Program-made: the position numbers and the translations under genes
DNA from: Glycomyces niveus
GTDB lineage: Bacteria; Actinomycetota; Actinomycetes; Mycobacteriales; Micromonosporaceae
Length of the DNA stretch: 64,000 nucleotides
NCBI RefSeq assembly: GCF_017592475.1
Contig: NZ_JAGFNP010000004.1
Span: forward strand, 62,001-126,000
Direction: 5' to 3'
Part shown: one piece after another, positions 50,130 to 58,202 of the stretch
Layout: every line of letters begins with the position of its first letter
Numbering within the stretch: position 1 is the stretch's first letter
Notes under the pieces: generated by a model
The model's database searches: none
What the model was told of the DNA's origin: nothing
The model's input: only the letters and a program-made list of their open reading frames with translations

Positions 50130-52265
50130 GTGAACCACGGAACCCCGACCCTCCTGCGCCGCGACGGCGTGGCCCTCATCCTCAGCGCCCCGGATTCAGG
50201 GCTCCCGGCCGTGCTGCACTGGGGCGCCGACCTCGGCCCGCTCACGGCCGCGGACCTCGACGGGCTCGACCGCCTCACCGGCCGCCAGACCGCGCCCGGC
50301 ACGCTCGACGCCGCGTGGCGGCTCTCGCTGGCGCCGCAGGAGTCCGAGGGCTGGTCGGGCCGTCCGGCCCTCCTCGCCACCCGCGACGGGATGCCGCTCT
50401 TCCCGCGCTGGACCGCGACGGTGGCGCCCGAAGGCGAAACGGCCGCCACGGTCACCGCCGTCGACGCCGAAGCGGGGCTGACGTTGACGACCCGGCTCGA
50501 GATCGGCGCGGGCGGGCTCGTCCTGGTCGACCACGAGCTGCGCAATGACGGCGGCGGCACGGTCGACGTCGCCTGGCTCGAGACGGTGCTCCCGATGCCG
50601 AAGACCGCCGACCACCTCACCTCCTTCACCGGCCGCTGGGCGCGGGAGAAGGCCCCGGCGACCGGCGCGATCCCGCGCGGCTCGACCGTGCGCGAATCGC
50701 GGCGCGGGCGCGGCGGCCACGACTCGCCGTGGGTCACCCTGGCCTCCAACGGATCCCCGCGCAACCGCAGCGGCGACGTGTGGGCCGTGCACCTGGGCTG
50801 GAGCGCCGACGTGCGCCACCGCACCGACCGCCACACCGACCACGTGACGCTCATCGGCGCGGGCGAACTGCTGCGCCCCGGCGAGATCCGCCTCGAGACC
50901 GGCGGGACCTACCGCACGCCCACCGCCTACTTCGCCTGGTCCGACACCGGGCTCGACGGTGTCTCGGCCCGCTTCCACACCTGGATGCGCGCCCGCCCGC
51001 AGCACCCGCGGACCGCCCGCCCGCTCGTGCTCAACACCTGGGAGGCCGTGTACTTCGACCACGACCCCGCCCGCGTGGAAGCCTTGGCGCGCAAGGCGGC
51101 CGAAGTGGGCGTGGAACGGTTCGTGCTCGACGACGGCTGGTTCACGGCACGCCGGCACGACCGCGCCGGCCTGGGCGACTGGGAGGTCGACCCGGCCGTG
51201 TGGCCCGACGGCCTCGAACCGCTCGCCGAGCTCGTGCGGAGCCTGGGCATGCAGTTCGGGCTGTGGTTCGAGCCCGAGATGGTCAACCTCGACTCAGACC
51301 TCGCCCGCTCGCACCCGGACTGGCTGCTCGCCAACCCCGCGTCCGTGCCCTCGCCCGAGGGCCTCTCGTACCGCACGCAGTACGTGCTCGACCTCGCCGA
51401 TCCCGATGCGTTCGAACACATCCGCTCGCAGATGTCGACCCTCGTCGACCGGCTCGGCATCGCCTTCATCAAGTGGGACCACAACCGCGACCTGGTCGAA
51501 GCGGTCCACGGGGGACGGCCGGGCGTGCACCCCCAGACCCTCGCCGCGTACCGGCTCATCGACCGGCTCAAGGCCGACCACCCCGGCCTCGAGATCGAGT
51601 CGTGCTCCTCCGGCGGCGCACGGACCGACCTGGGCATCCTCGCCCGCACCGACCGCGTGTGGGCCTCGGACTCGAACGACCCGGTCGAGCGCCAGGACAT
51701 CCAGCGCTGGACCGAGCTGGTGCTGCCGCCCGAGATGATCGGCGCGCACGTCGGCCCCTCCCCCGCGCACTCCTCCGGGCGCGCCACGCCGCTCGCCTAC
51801 CGGATCGCGACCTCGATGCAGGGCTCGGCGGGCTTCGAATGGGACATCCTCTCCTGCACCGAGGAGGAGACCGAGCAGATCAAGGCGTTCGGCGCGCTCT
51901 ACAAGGAGCTGCGCGGCCTGCTGCACACCGGCGCCGTGGTGCACCCGGACGCGGTGGACCCGGCGCTGCGCGTGCGCGGCGTCGTCGCCCCCGACGGCTC
52001 CGAAGCGGTCTTCACCGTCGCCACGGTCGCCTCGCTCGAAGACGCGCTGCCCGAACGGGTCCGGCTCGACGGCCTCGACCCCGAGCGCCGCTACACGCTG
52101 CGGGTGCGCGACGAGATCGGCGCGGCGAAGCACGGCTGGACGACCCCGCCGTGGCTCGGCAAGGACGCCGTGACGGTGCCCGGCCGCGTCCTCGGCGAGG
52201 TCGGCCTGCAGCTGCCGAGCCTGTGGCCGGTGCAGGCGGTCATGATCCACCTGACCGCCGAATGA
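50130..52265 (+). CDS. GH36 alpha-galactosidase
   Basis: A protein of 711 residues from a GTG four bases after AAGGAG. No signal peptide. N-terminal beta-supersandwich, then barrel. The GH36 nucleophile is D450 in FIKWDHNRDL, the acid/base lies in WASDSNDPVE (about 513-517), and ESCSSGGARTDLG is the substrate-binding loop. Hydrolyses alpha-1,6-galactosides such as raffinose, stachyose or galactomannan fragments. It is followed by a lacI gene on the same strand; a hairpin at 52292-52319 separates them. Confidence 0.94.
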   Translation: MNHGTPTLLRRDGVALILSAPDSGLPAVLHWGADLGPLTAADLDGLDRLTGRQTAPGTLDAAWRLSLAPQESEGWSGRPALLATRDGMPLFPRWTATVAPEGETAATVTAVDAEAGLTLTTRLEIGAGGLVLVDHELRNDGGGTVDVAWLETVLPMPKTADHLTSFTGRWAREKAPATGAIPRGSTVRESRRGRGGHDSPWVTLASNGSPRNRSGDVWAVHLGWSADVRHRTDRHTDHVTLIGAGELLRPGEIRLETGGTYRTPTAYFAWSDTGLDGVSARFHTWMRARPQHPRTARPLVLNTWEAVYFDHDPARVEALARKAAEVGVERFVLDDGWFTARRHDRAGLGDWEVDPAVWPDGLEPLAELVRSLGMQFGLWFEPEMVNLDSDLARSHPDWLLANPASVPSPEGLSYRTQYVLDLADPDAFEHIRSQMSTLVDRLGIAFIKWDHNRDLVEAVHGGRPGVHPQTLAAYRLIDRLKADHPGLEIESCSSGGARTDLGILARTDRVWASDSNDPVERQDIQRWTELVLPPEMIGAHVGPSPAHSSGRATPLAYRIATSMQGSAGFEWDILSCTEEETEQIKAFGALYKELRGLLHTGAVVHPDAVDPALRVRGVVAPDGSEAVFTVATVASLEDALPERVRLDGLDPERRYTLRVRDEIGAAKHGWTTPPWLGKDAVTVPGRVLGEVGLQLPSLWPVQAVMIHLTAE

Positions 52266-52291
52266 CCTAGCGCCGCAGCGCGATCGTGCGA

Positions 52292-52319
52292 GGGGCCGTC
52301 CGCAGGCGCGGGCGGCCCC
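52292..52319 (+). terminator. Terminator after alpha-galactosidase
   Basis: A 12-bp stem (ggggccgtccgc / gcgggcggcccc) with one G-T pair and a 4-base loop, 27 bases after the stop. Confidence 0.65.
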
Positions 52320-52341
52320 GAAGTGTTCCCGGACTCGGGTC

Positions 52342-52386
52342 TTGTAGATCGCTCTACAACATGTGTAGATTGATCGCCACTACACA
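52342..52386 (+). promoter_or_regulatory. lacI promoter with two overlapping inverted repeats
   Basis: TTGTAGA-TCGC-TCTACAA (52342-52359) is a perfect 18-bp palindrome whose left arm doubles as the -35 (TTGTAG). TAGATT (52366-52371), 18 bases on, is the -10, set within a second pair TGTGTAG/CTACACA (52362-52386). The GTAGA/TCTAC halves recur, which strongly suggests autoregulation. Confidence 0.6.
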
Positions 52387-52400
52387 CGACGGGGGTTGGC

Positions 52401-53471
52401 ATGGCGGCTCGCGGCCCGGCCGGTTCGGTCACGATCGAGGACGTCGCGCGCGCGGCGGGCGTCTCGCGGGCCGCGGTCTCCAAGGTCATCCGCGACGCCT
52501 ACGGCGTCAGCCCGGCGATGCGCGAGCGCGTCACGGCCGCCGTCGAACAGCTCGGCTACCGCCCCAGCATCTCGGCGAGGGGCATGCGCGGCAAGACGTT
52601 CACCCTCGGCATCGAGATACCCGAGCTCTCCAACCCGTTCTTCCCGCTGCTGCTGGCGGGCGCGACCGCGGCGCTCTCCGGCTCGCCCTACCAGCTCATC
52701 ATCGCCCCGGCCGACCCCGCGCACGCCGAGGGCTACCGGGCCATCCGGGCCCTCGTCGACCGGCAGGTGGACGGGGTCATCGCGGTCTCGCCGCTGGTCG
52801 AGCCCGCGTGGCTCACCGAACTCTCGGCGACGGTGCCGGTGGTGATGCTCGGCCGCCACGACCGGGCCGACGGCTACGACACCGTCGTGAGCGACGACGA
52901 GGCCGGGGCCAGGGCCGTCATGCGGCACCTCTTCGAACTCGGGCACCGCGACATCGCCCACCTCACCGGGGAGGCCGACCACGCCACGAACGGTTCCGGT
53001 GTGCCGCAGACGATCCGCCTCCACACGTACCGCACGGCGATGCAGGAGGCCGGATTCGGCGACCGCATCAGCGTCGCGCGCGCCGCCGACGTCACCGCCG
53101 ACGCGCACGCGACCGCGCTCCGGATGCTCTCGGGGTCTGAACGCCCGACCGCGGTCTTCGCCTGCCACGACGAACCGGCGCTCGAGGTCCTGCGCGCCGT
53201 CGCGGACGCGGGGCTCACCGCCGACGACGTCTCGGTGGCGGGCTACGACGGCATCGAGATCGCCGGCCACCCCGGCATCTCCCTCACCACCGTCCGCCAG
53301 GACGGCGAGCGGATGGGCCGCCTCGCCGTGGAGCTCCTGCTCGAACGCATCGCCGGGCGTACCGAGGCGCGGCACGAGGTGATCGCACCCGACCTCGTCG
53401 TCCGCTCCAGCACCCGGCCGCCGCGCCCGTGCGGTGCCGCCACGCGCCTGAGCGCGCTCGGCGACCACTGA
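52401..53471 (+). CDS. LacI-family transcriptional regulator
   Basis: A protein of 356 residues. The LacI helix-turn-helix and hinge cover 9-66: VTIEDVARAAGVSRAAVSKVI then YRPSISARGMRG. The periplasmic-binding-like effector domain follows (FTLGIEIPELSNPFFPLLLAGA). RBS is GGGGG before the ATG. It lies between a GH36 alpha-galactosidase and a GH78 rhamnosidase on the same strand and probably regulates one or both in response to a sugar. Palindromes at its own promoter indicate autorepression. Confidence 0.9.
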   Translation: MAARGPAGSVTIEDVARAAGVSRAAVSKVIRDAYGVSPAMRERVTAAVEQLGYRPSISARGMRGKTFTLGIEIPELSNPFFPLLLAGATAALSGSPYQLIIAPADPAHAEGYRAIRALVDRQVDGVIAVSPLVEPAWLTELSATVPVVMLGRHDRADGYDTVVSDDEAGARAVMRHLFELGHRDIAHLTGEADHATNGSGVPQTIRLHTYRTAMQEAGFGDRISVARAADVTADAHATALRMLSGSERPTAVFACHDEPALEVLRAVADAGLTADDVSVAGYDGIEIAGHPGISLTTVRQDGERMGRLAVELLLERIAGRTEARHEVIAPDLVVRSSTRPPRPCGAATRLSALGDH

Positions 53472-53560
53472 ATCCTTGCCTTACGAGCACAACTGCATAC
53501 ACGATCCCTCGCGAAAATGAATCGTTCCAATCGGGACATGAAGGGCTAGGAGCCACCCGC

Positions 53561-56137
53561 ATGCAACCGACTGTCCACAGTGTCAAAGCCGAGTACCGCA
53601 CCGACTCGCCGTACACGGGCGCGAGCCGGCCGCGCCTGTCGTGGAAGACCGAGACCGCCGCCCCCGGCTGGACCCAGGCCGGGGCCGAGATCGAATGGCG
53701 GCGCGGCGAAGCGACCGCCGTCGCCCGCGTCGACGGGCCCGAGTCGGTCCTCACCGCCTGGCCGTTCGAGTCGCTGCTCCCCCGCGAGCGCGGCCGGCTG
53801 CGCGTCCGCGCGGAGGGCGCGGACGGCAGCGCCTCGGACTGGAGCGAACCGCTGGAGATCCGCGCCGGGTTCCTCGCCGAAGGCGAATGGCGGGCGAGGT
53901 TCCTCACCGTGCCCGAGCCCGCCGACATCGGGCAGCCCGTGCTGCTGCGCCGGGAGTTCGCAGTGCGCCGAGGGCTCCGGGCCGCGACGCTGTACAGCAC
54001 CGCGCGCGGGCTGTTCCAGGTCGAGATCGGCGGCGTCGCGGTCGACGACGAGCGGTTCAAGCCCGGGTGGACGGCGTACCAGAGCCGCCTCGTGCATGAG
54101 ACGAACGACGTCACCGCCCTGCTCACGGCGGGCCCCAACGCGATCGGAGCCGCGCTCGCGGGCGGGTGGTACACCGAGAGCTTCGGCTTCCACGGCGAGA
54201 CCAGGCCGTTCTACGGCAAGTACCCGAGCTTCGCGGCGCAGCTCGTCCTCGAATACGACGACGGCGCGGAGGAGGTCGTCGCGACCGGCGACGGCGGTTG
54301 GCGCGCCACCGCCGACGGGCCGATCACCGCGAGCGGCATCTACGCGGGCGAGGAATACGACGCCCGCCGCGCCATGCCGGGCTGGTCCTCGCCGGGCTTC
54401 GACGACCGGGCCTGGCTCGACGCGCGCACCGACACCGCCGAGGCGATCGTCCCGGTCCCGCGCACCGCGCCGCCGGTGCGGGCCACCGGGGAGCTGCCCG
54501 TCGCCGAGGTCATCACCACTCCCAGTGGACGGACCGTGCTCGACTTCGGGCAGAACCTCGTGGGCCACCTGCGCATCCGCGTCTCGGGCGGGGAGGGCGA
54601 CACGGTCGTGCTGCGGCACGCCGAAGTCCTCGAGCACGGCGAGCTCGGCGTGCGCCCGCTCCGCCACGCCAAGGCCACCGACCGGTACACCCTCGCGGGC
54701 GACGGGGTCGAGACCTGGGAGCCCGCGTTCACCTTCCACGGGTTCCGCTACGCCGAGATCCAGGGCTGGCCGGGCGAGTTCGACCCCGCCGACGTCACCG
54801 CCGTCGTCGTCCACTCGGACATGGACCGCACCGGCTGGTTCGACTCCTCGCACCCGCAGCTCAACCGCCTGCACGAGAACGTCGTGTGGGGCATGCGCGG
54901 CAACTTCCTGTCGATCCCCACCGACTGCCCGCAGCGCGACGAGCGGCTCGGCTGGACCGGCGACATCCAGGTCTTCTCCCCCACCGCGTCCTACCTGTAC
55001 GACGCCGCCGGGTTCCTCGCCTCGTGGCTCGAGGACCTCGCGCTCGAGCAGAAGGCGATCGACGGCGTCCCCTTCATCGTGCCGAACGTGCTCTATTGGG
55101 CCGAGACCCCGGCCGCGGCCTGGGCCGACGCCGCCGCCGTCGTGCCCTCCGTCCTCTACGAGCGGTACGCCGACAGCGGCGTGCTCGAACGCCAGTACCC
55201 GAGCATGAAGGCCTGGGTCGACCAGGTCGCCGCGCTCGCGGGCGAGCGGCGGCTGTGGGAGGGCGGCTTCCAGTTCGGCGACTGGCTCGACCCGAACGCC
55301 CCGCCGGACGAGCCCGGCCAGGCGAAGACCGACCACGACATCGTCGCCAGCGCCTACCTGCACCGGTCCTCGCGGCTCGTGGCGGACGCGGCGGGCGTGC
55401 TGGGCCTGGACGAGGACGCGCAGCGGTACGAGGCGTACGCCGAGGAGGTGCGGGCGGCGTGGCTGCGGGAGTACGTGACGCCGGCGGGCCGGATCGTGTC
55501 GGATGCGCAGACGGCGTACGCGCTGGCGATCATGTTCGGGCTGGCGCGGGACCCGGATCTGCTTGCGCGGCTGGGAAAGCGGTTGGCGGTGCTGGTGGAG
55601 CGGGCGGACCACCGGATCGGGACGGGGTTCGTGGGGACGCCGCTGATCCAGGACGCGCTGGTGCGGACGGGCCATGCGGGGACGGCGCGGGCGCTGCTGC
55701 TGCAGACGGGGGTGCCGTCGTGGCTGTACCCGGTGACGATGGGGGCCACCACGATCTGGGAGCGGTGGGACTCGATGCTGGAGGACGGCACGATCAATCC
55801 GGGGCAGATGACCTCGTTCAACCACTACGCGTTCGGGGCGATCGCGGACTGGATGCACCGGGCGGTGGCGGGGCTGGCGCCGCTGGAGCCGGGGTACCGG
55901 CGGTTCGCGGTCGCGCCGCTGCCGCTGGCGGGGCTCGACTGGGCGGCGACGGAGCACGAGACGCCGTACGGGCGGGCGACCGTCCGCTGGGAGGCGGACG
56001 GGGAGGCGCTGGTGGTGCGGGCGACGGTGCCGCCCAACACGAGTGCGGTGGTGTCGCTGCCGGGGCGCGGGGCCGAGGAGGTCGGCTCGGGCGAGTACGA
56101 GTGGACGGTGCCGGACCCGCGTCCGGCGACCGCCTAG
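53561..56137 (+). CDS. GH78 alpha-L-rhamnosidase
   Basis: A protein of 858 residues starting MQPTVHSVKAEYRTDSP, with AGGAG upstream. No signal peptide. The Bac_rhamnosid_N, central beta and six-hairpin barrel domains are in the usual order. The general acid is E461 in CPQRDERLGWTGDIQ, the family hallmark. WERWDSMLEDGTINPGQMTSFNHYA is the C-terminal barrel signature with the second catalytic Glu/His region. It removes terminal alpha-L-rhamnose from flavonoid glycosides, rhamnogalacturonan or arabinogalactan-protein caps. Transcribed after lacI with 89 bases between and followed by a terminator. Confidence 0.94.
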   Translation: MQPTVHSVKAEYRTDSPYTGASRPRLSWKTETAAPGWTQAGAEIEWRRGEATAVARVDGPESVLTAWPFESLLPRERGRLRVRAEGADGSASDWSEPLEIRAGFLAEGEWRARFLTVPEPADIGQPVLLRREFAVRRGLRAATLYSTARGLFQVEIGGVAVDDERFKPGWTAYQSRLVHETNDVTALLTAGPNAIGAALAGGWYTESFGFHGETRPFYGKYPSFAAQLVLEYDDGAEEVVATGDGGWRATADGPITASGIYAGEEYDARRAMPGWSSPGFDDRAWLDARTDTAEAIVPVPRTAPPVRATGELPVAEVITTPSGRTVLDFGQNLVGHLRIRVSGGEGDTVVLRHAEVLEHGELGVRPLRHAKATDRYTLAGDGVETWEPAFTFHGFRYAEIQGWPGEFDPADVTAVVVHSDMDRTGWFDSSHPQLNRLHENVVWGMRGNFLSIPTDCPQRDERLGWTGDIQVFSPTASYLYDAAGFLASWLEDLALEQKAIDGVPFIVPNVLYWAETPAAAWADAAAVVPSVLYERYADSGVLERQYPSMKAWVDQVAALAGERRLWEGGFQFGDWLDPNAPPDEPGQAKTDHDIVASAYLHRSSRLVADAAGVLGLDEDAQRYEAYAEEVRAAWLREYVTPAGRIVSDAQTAYALAIMFGLARDPDLLARLGKRLAVLVERADHRIGTGFVGTPLIQDALVRTGHAGTARALLLQTGVPSWLYPVTMGATTIWERWDSMLEDGTINPGQMTSFNHYAFGAIADWMHRAVAGLAPLEPGYRRFAVAPLPLAGLDWAATEHETPYGRATVRWEADGEALVVRATVPPNTSAVVSLPGRGAEEVGSGEYEWTVPDPRPATA

Positions 56138-56145
56138 ACACCGGG

Positions 56146-56180
56146 GCGGGCCCCGGACCGCGCAGTCGGTCCGGGGCTCG
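56146..56180 (+). terminator. Terminator after GH78 gene
   Basis: Perfect 11-bp inner stem (gccccggaccg 56150-56160 / cggtccggggc 56167-56177) extended by GC pairs, followed by a short T run. Confidence 0.7.
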
Positions 56181-56188
56181 CCCGCTCT

Positions 56189-56200
56189 TGAAACTGTTTC
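56189..56200 (+). promoter_or_regulatory. Palindromic operator upstream of ThuA gene
   Basis: GAAAC-T-GTTTC (56190-56200) within TTGAAACTGTTTCCTTCAC. It is a perfect two-armed repeat and looks similar to the elements at 16173 and 27102. About 125 bases upstream of the start. Confidence 0.4.
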
Positions 56201-56325
56201 CTTCACTATTCGATCGTCCATCGACGGGAAGCCCGTTGCGGTCGTCCGCGGCATGGGCTACGGTCGGAGCCGCGACCCGAAAACGACGACAACAAGCGGT
56301 GTCAGAGCACCGGCGAAGGAACCAT

Positions 56326-57027
56326 ATGAGCGAGCGAACAGCGCTGATCGTCCGAGGCGGATGGGAGGGGCACGCGCCGGTCGAGGCTACTGAACTGTTT
56401 CTGCCCTTCCTGCGGGAGCAGGGCTTCGAGGTGCGGATCGAGGAGTCCCCGGAGGTGTACGCGGACGCCGACGCGCTCGCGGCGACCGACCTCATCGTGC
56501 AGAGCATGACCATGTCGGAGATCAGCCACGACCAGCTCAAGGGCCTGCGCGCGGCCGTCGCCGCGGGGACGGGCATGGCGGGCTGGCACGGCGGCATCGC
56601 CGACTCGTACCGCAACTCCTCGGACTACCTGCAGCTCATCGGCGGCCAGTTCGCGACCCACCCCTCCAAGGAGCCGGGCCAGTGCAAGGGCTCGCAGGAG
56701 GACAACTACCTCAAGTACACGGTGGAGTTCACCGACCTCGGCCGCGAGCACCCGATCACCGCGGGCATGGCGGACTTCGAGCTCGACACCGAGCAGTACT
56801 GGGTGCTGCACGACGACCTCATCGACGTGCTCGCCACGACCACGCACCCGGTGCAGCCGTGGCACCCGTGGCACCGGCCGATCACCTCCCCGGCGGTGTG
56901 GACGCGCCTGTGGGGCGAGGGCAGGGTCTTCGTCGCGACCCCCGGCCACAGCGTCGACGTCCTCAAGGACGAGAACGTGCGCACCATCATCGAAAGGGGC
57001 ATGCTGTGGGCGACCCGCACGGCGTAG
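56326..57027 (+). CDS. ThuA-like domain protein (trehalose utilisation family)
   Basis: A protein of 233 residues with GAAGGA before the ATG. The ThuA fold, related to type-1 glutamine amidotransferases, is recognised from TALIVRGGWEGHAPVEATELF, GTGMAGWHGGIADSYR, YLQLIGGQFATHP and FVATPGHSVDVL. In Sinorhizobium ThuA/ThuB convert disaccharides to 3-keto forms, and ThuA-like proteins generally accompany Gfo/Idh/MocA dehydrogenases, as here. The 22-base overlap with the next gene supports a joint role in sugar oxidation. Exact substrate unknown. Confidence 0.87.
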   Translation: MSERTALIVRGGWEGHAPVEATELFLPFLREQGFEVRIEESPEVYADADALAATDLIVQSMTMSEISHDQLKGLRAAVAAGTGMAGWHGGIADSYRNSSDYLQLIGGQFATHPSKEPGQCKGSQEDNYLKYTVEFTDLGREHPITAGMADFELDTEQYWVLHDDLIDVLATTTHPVQPWHPWHRPITSPAVWTRLWGEGRVFVATPGHSVDVLKDENVRTIIERGMLWATRTA

Positions 57028-58100
57028 GCATCGTCGGCCTGGGGGCCATCTCCGGCCAGTACCTCCACACCTTCGAGGCGTGCCCGGGCATCCGGATCGC
57101 GGCGGTGGCGGACCTGAACGAGGCCCGCGCGGCCGAGGTCGCCGAGGCCACCGGGGCCGTCGCGCTCGGCGTCGACGAGCTCGTGGCGCACCCCGAAGTG
57201 GACACGGTCCTCAACCTCACCATTCCCGCCGCCCACGCGGACATCGCGCTGCGGGCCATCGCGGAGGGCAAGGACGTGTACGGCGAGAAGCCGCTCGCGG
57301 CGACGTTCGCGGACGCGCAGCGGGTGGTCGAGGCCGGGGACGCGGCGGGCGTGCGGGTCGGCTGCGCGCCGGACACGGTGCTGGGCACCGGCGTCCAGAC
57401 CGCGCGGGCCGCGATCGACAAGGGCGACATCGGGACGCCGACGTTCGCGACGGCCACGATGATCGCCTCGGGCCACGAGCGCTGGCACCCGAACCCGGAC
57501 TTCTACTACACCGAGGGCGGCGGGCCGCTGCTCGACATGGGCCCGTACTACGTGACCTCGCTCGTGCACCTGCTCGGCCCGGTCGTCTCGGTCACCGGCG
57601 CTTCCAGCCGCTCGCGCGACCAGCGCGTGATCGGCTCCGGTCCCCGTGCGGGCGAACTGATCCCGGTCTCGATCGACTCGCACGTCACGGGCATCCTCCA
57701 GCACGCGGGCGGGGCGCTGAGCACCGTGGTGATGAGCTTCGACGGGCACGCGACGCAGGCACCGAACATCGAGGTCCACGGCACGGACGGCTCGATCGGC
57801 GTGCCCGACCCGAACCACTTCGCCGGCGACGTCGCCCTCCATCGCATCGGGGGCGACCGGGAGGTGCTCGCGCCGAGCGCCGGGTACGCCGAGTCGGGCC
57901 GGGGCGTCGGGATCGTGGACATGGCTCGGGCGCAAGGGGTCCCGCGGGCGAGCGGCGCGCTGGCGCTGCACGTGCTCGAGGTGATGACCTCGCTGCTGCG
58001 CGCGGCCGAGACGGGCGGCCGCCTGGACGTGCTGACCACGGTGGAGCGTCCGGAGCTGGTGCCGCTGACCGCTCACGCGGAGTGGACCGCCCCTCAATAA
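57006..58100 (+). CDS. Gfo/Idh/MocA family oxidoreductase
   Basis: A protein of 364 residues from a GTG with AAAGGGG upstream. GVGIVGLGAISGQYLHTF near the N-terminus is the NAD(P) Rossmann motif, and KDVYGEKPLAATFADA contains the conserved EKP with the catalytic Lys. The C-terminal alpha/beta domain follows. A His or Asp proton acceptor is seen in GPLLDMGPYY. It probably oxidises a sugar or inositol derivative at C3, with the ThuA protein as its partner. The gene begins 22 bases before the ThuA stop, so translation is coupled. Confidence 0.92.
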   Translation: MGDPHGVGIVGLGAISGQYLHTFEACPGIRIAAVADLNEARAAEVAEATGAVALGVDELVAHPEVDTVLNLTIPAAHADIALRAIAEGKDVYGEKPLAATFADAQRVVEAGDAAGVRVGCAPDTVLGTGVQTARAAIDKGDIGTPTFATATMIASGHERWHPNPDFYYTEGGGPLLDMGPYYVTSLVHLLGPVVSVTGASSRSRDQRVIGSGPRAGELIPVSIDSHVTGILQHAGGALSTVVMSFDGHATQAPNIEVHGTDGSIGVPDPNHFAGDVALHRIGGDREVLAPSAGYAESGRGVGIVDMARAQGVPRASGALALHVLEVMTSLLRAAETGGRLDVLTTVERPELVPLTAHAEWTAPQ

Positions 58101-58126
58101 TATTGAAATTGATCAATCCGACAATC

Positions 58127-58155
58127 TTCACATTACCGCGGAGTAACGGTAGTCT
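58127..58155 (+). promoter_or_regulatory. Promoter of SGNH-ricin gene
   Basis: TTCACA (58127-58132), 17 bases, TAGTCT (58150-58155). Upstream is an AT-rich tract with the palindrome ATTGATCAAT (58108-58117). Confidence 0.55.
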
Positions 58156-58202
58156 CCCTACTACGATCCGTCGACAGCGATGTTTCCGAACAGGAGACTG
58201 CC

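Noticed and set aside
56326..58100. ThuA and Gfo/Idh pair as a trehalose-specific pathway
   Set aside because: The families are right, but sequence alone does not show trehalose; neighbouring genes point to other sugars, so only the family names were kept.
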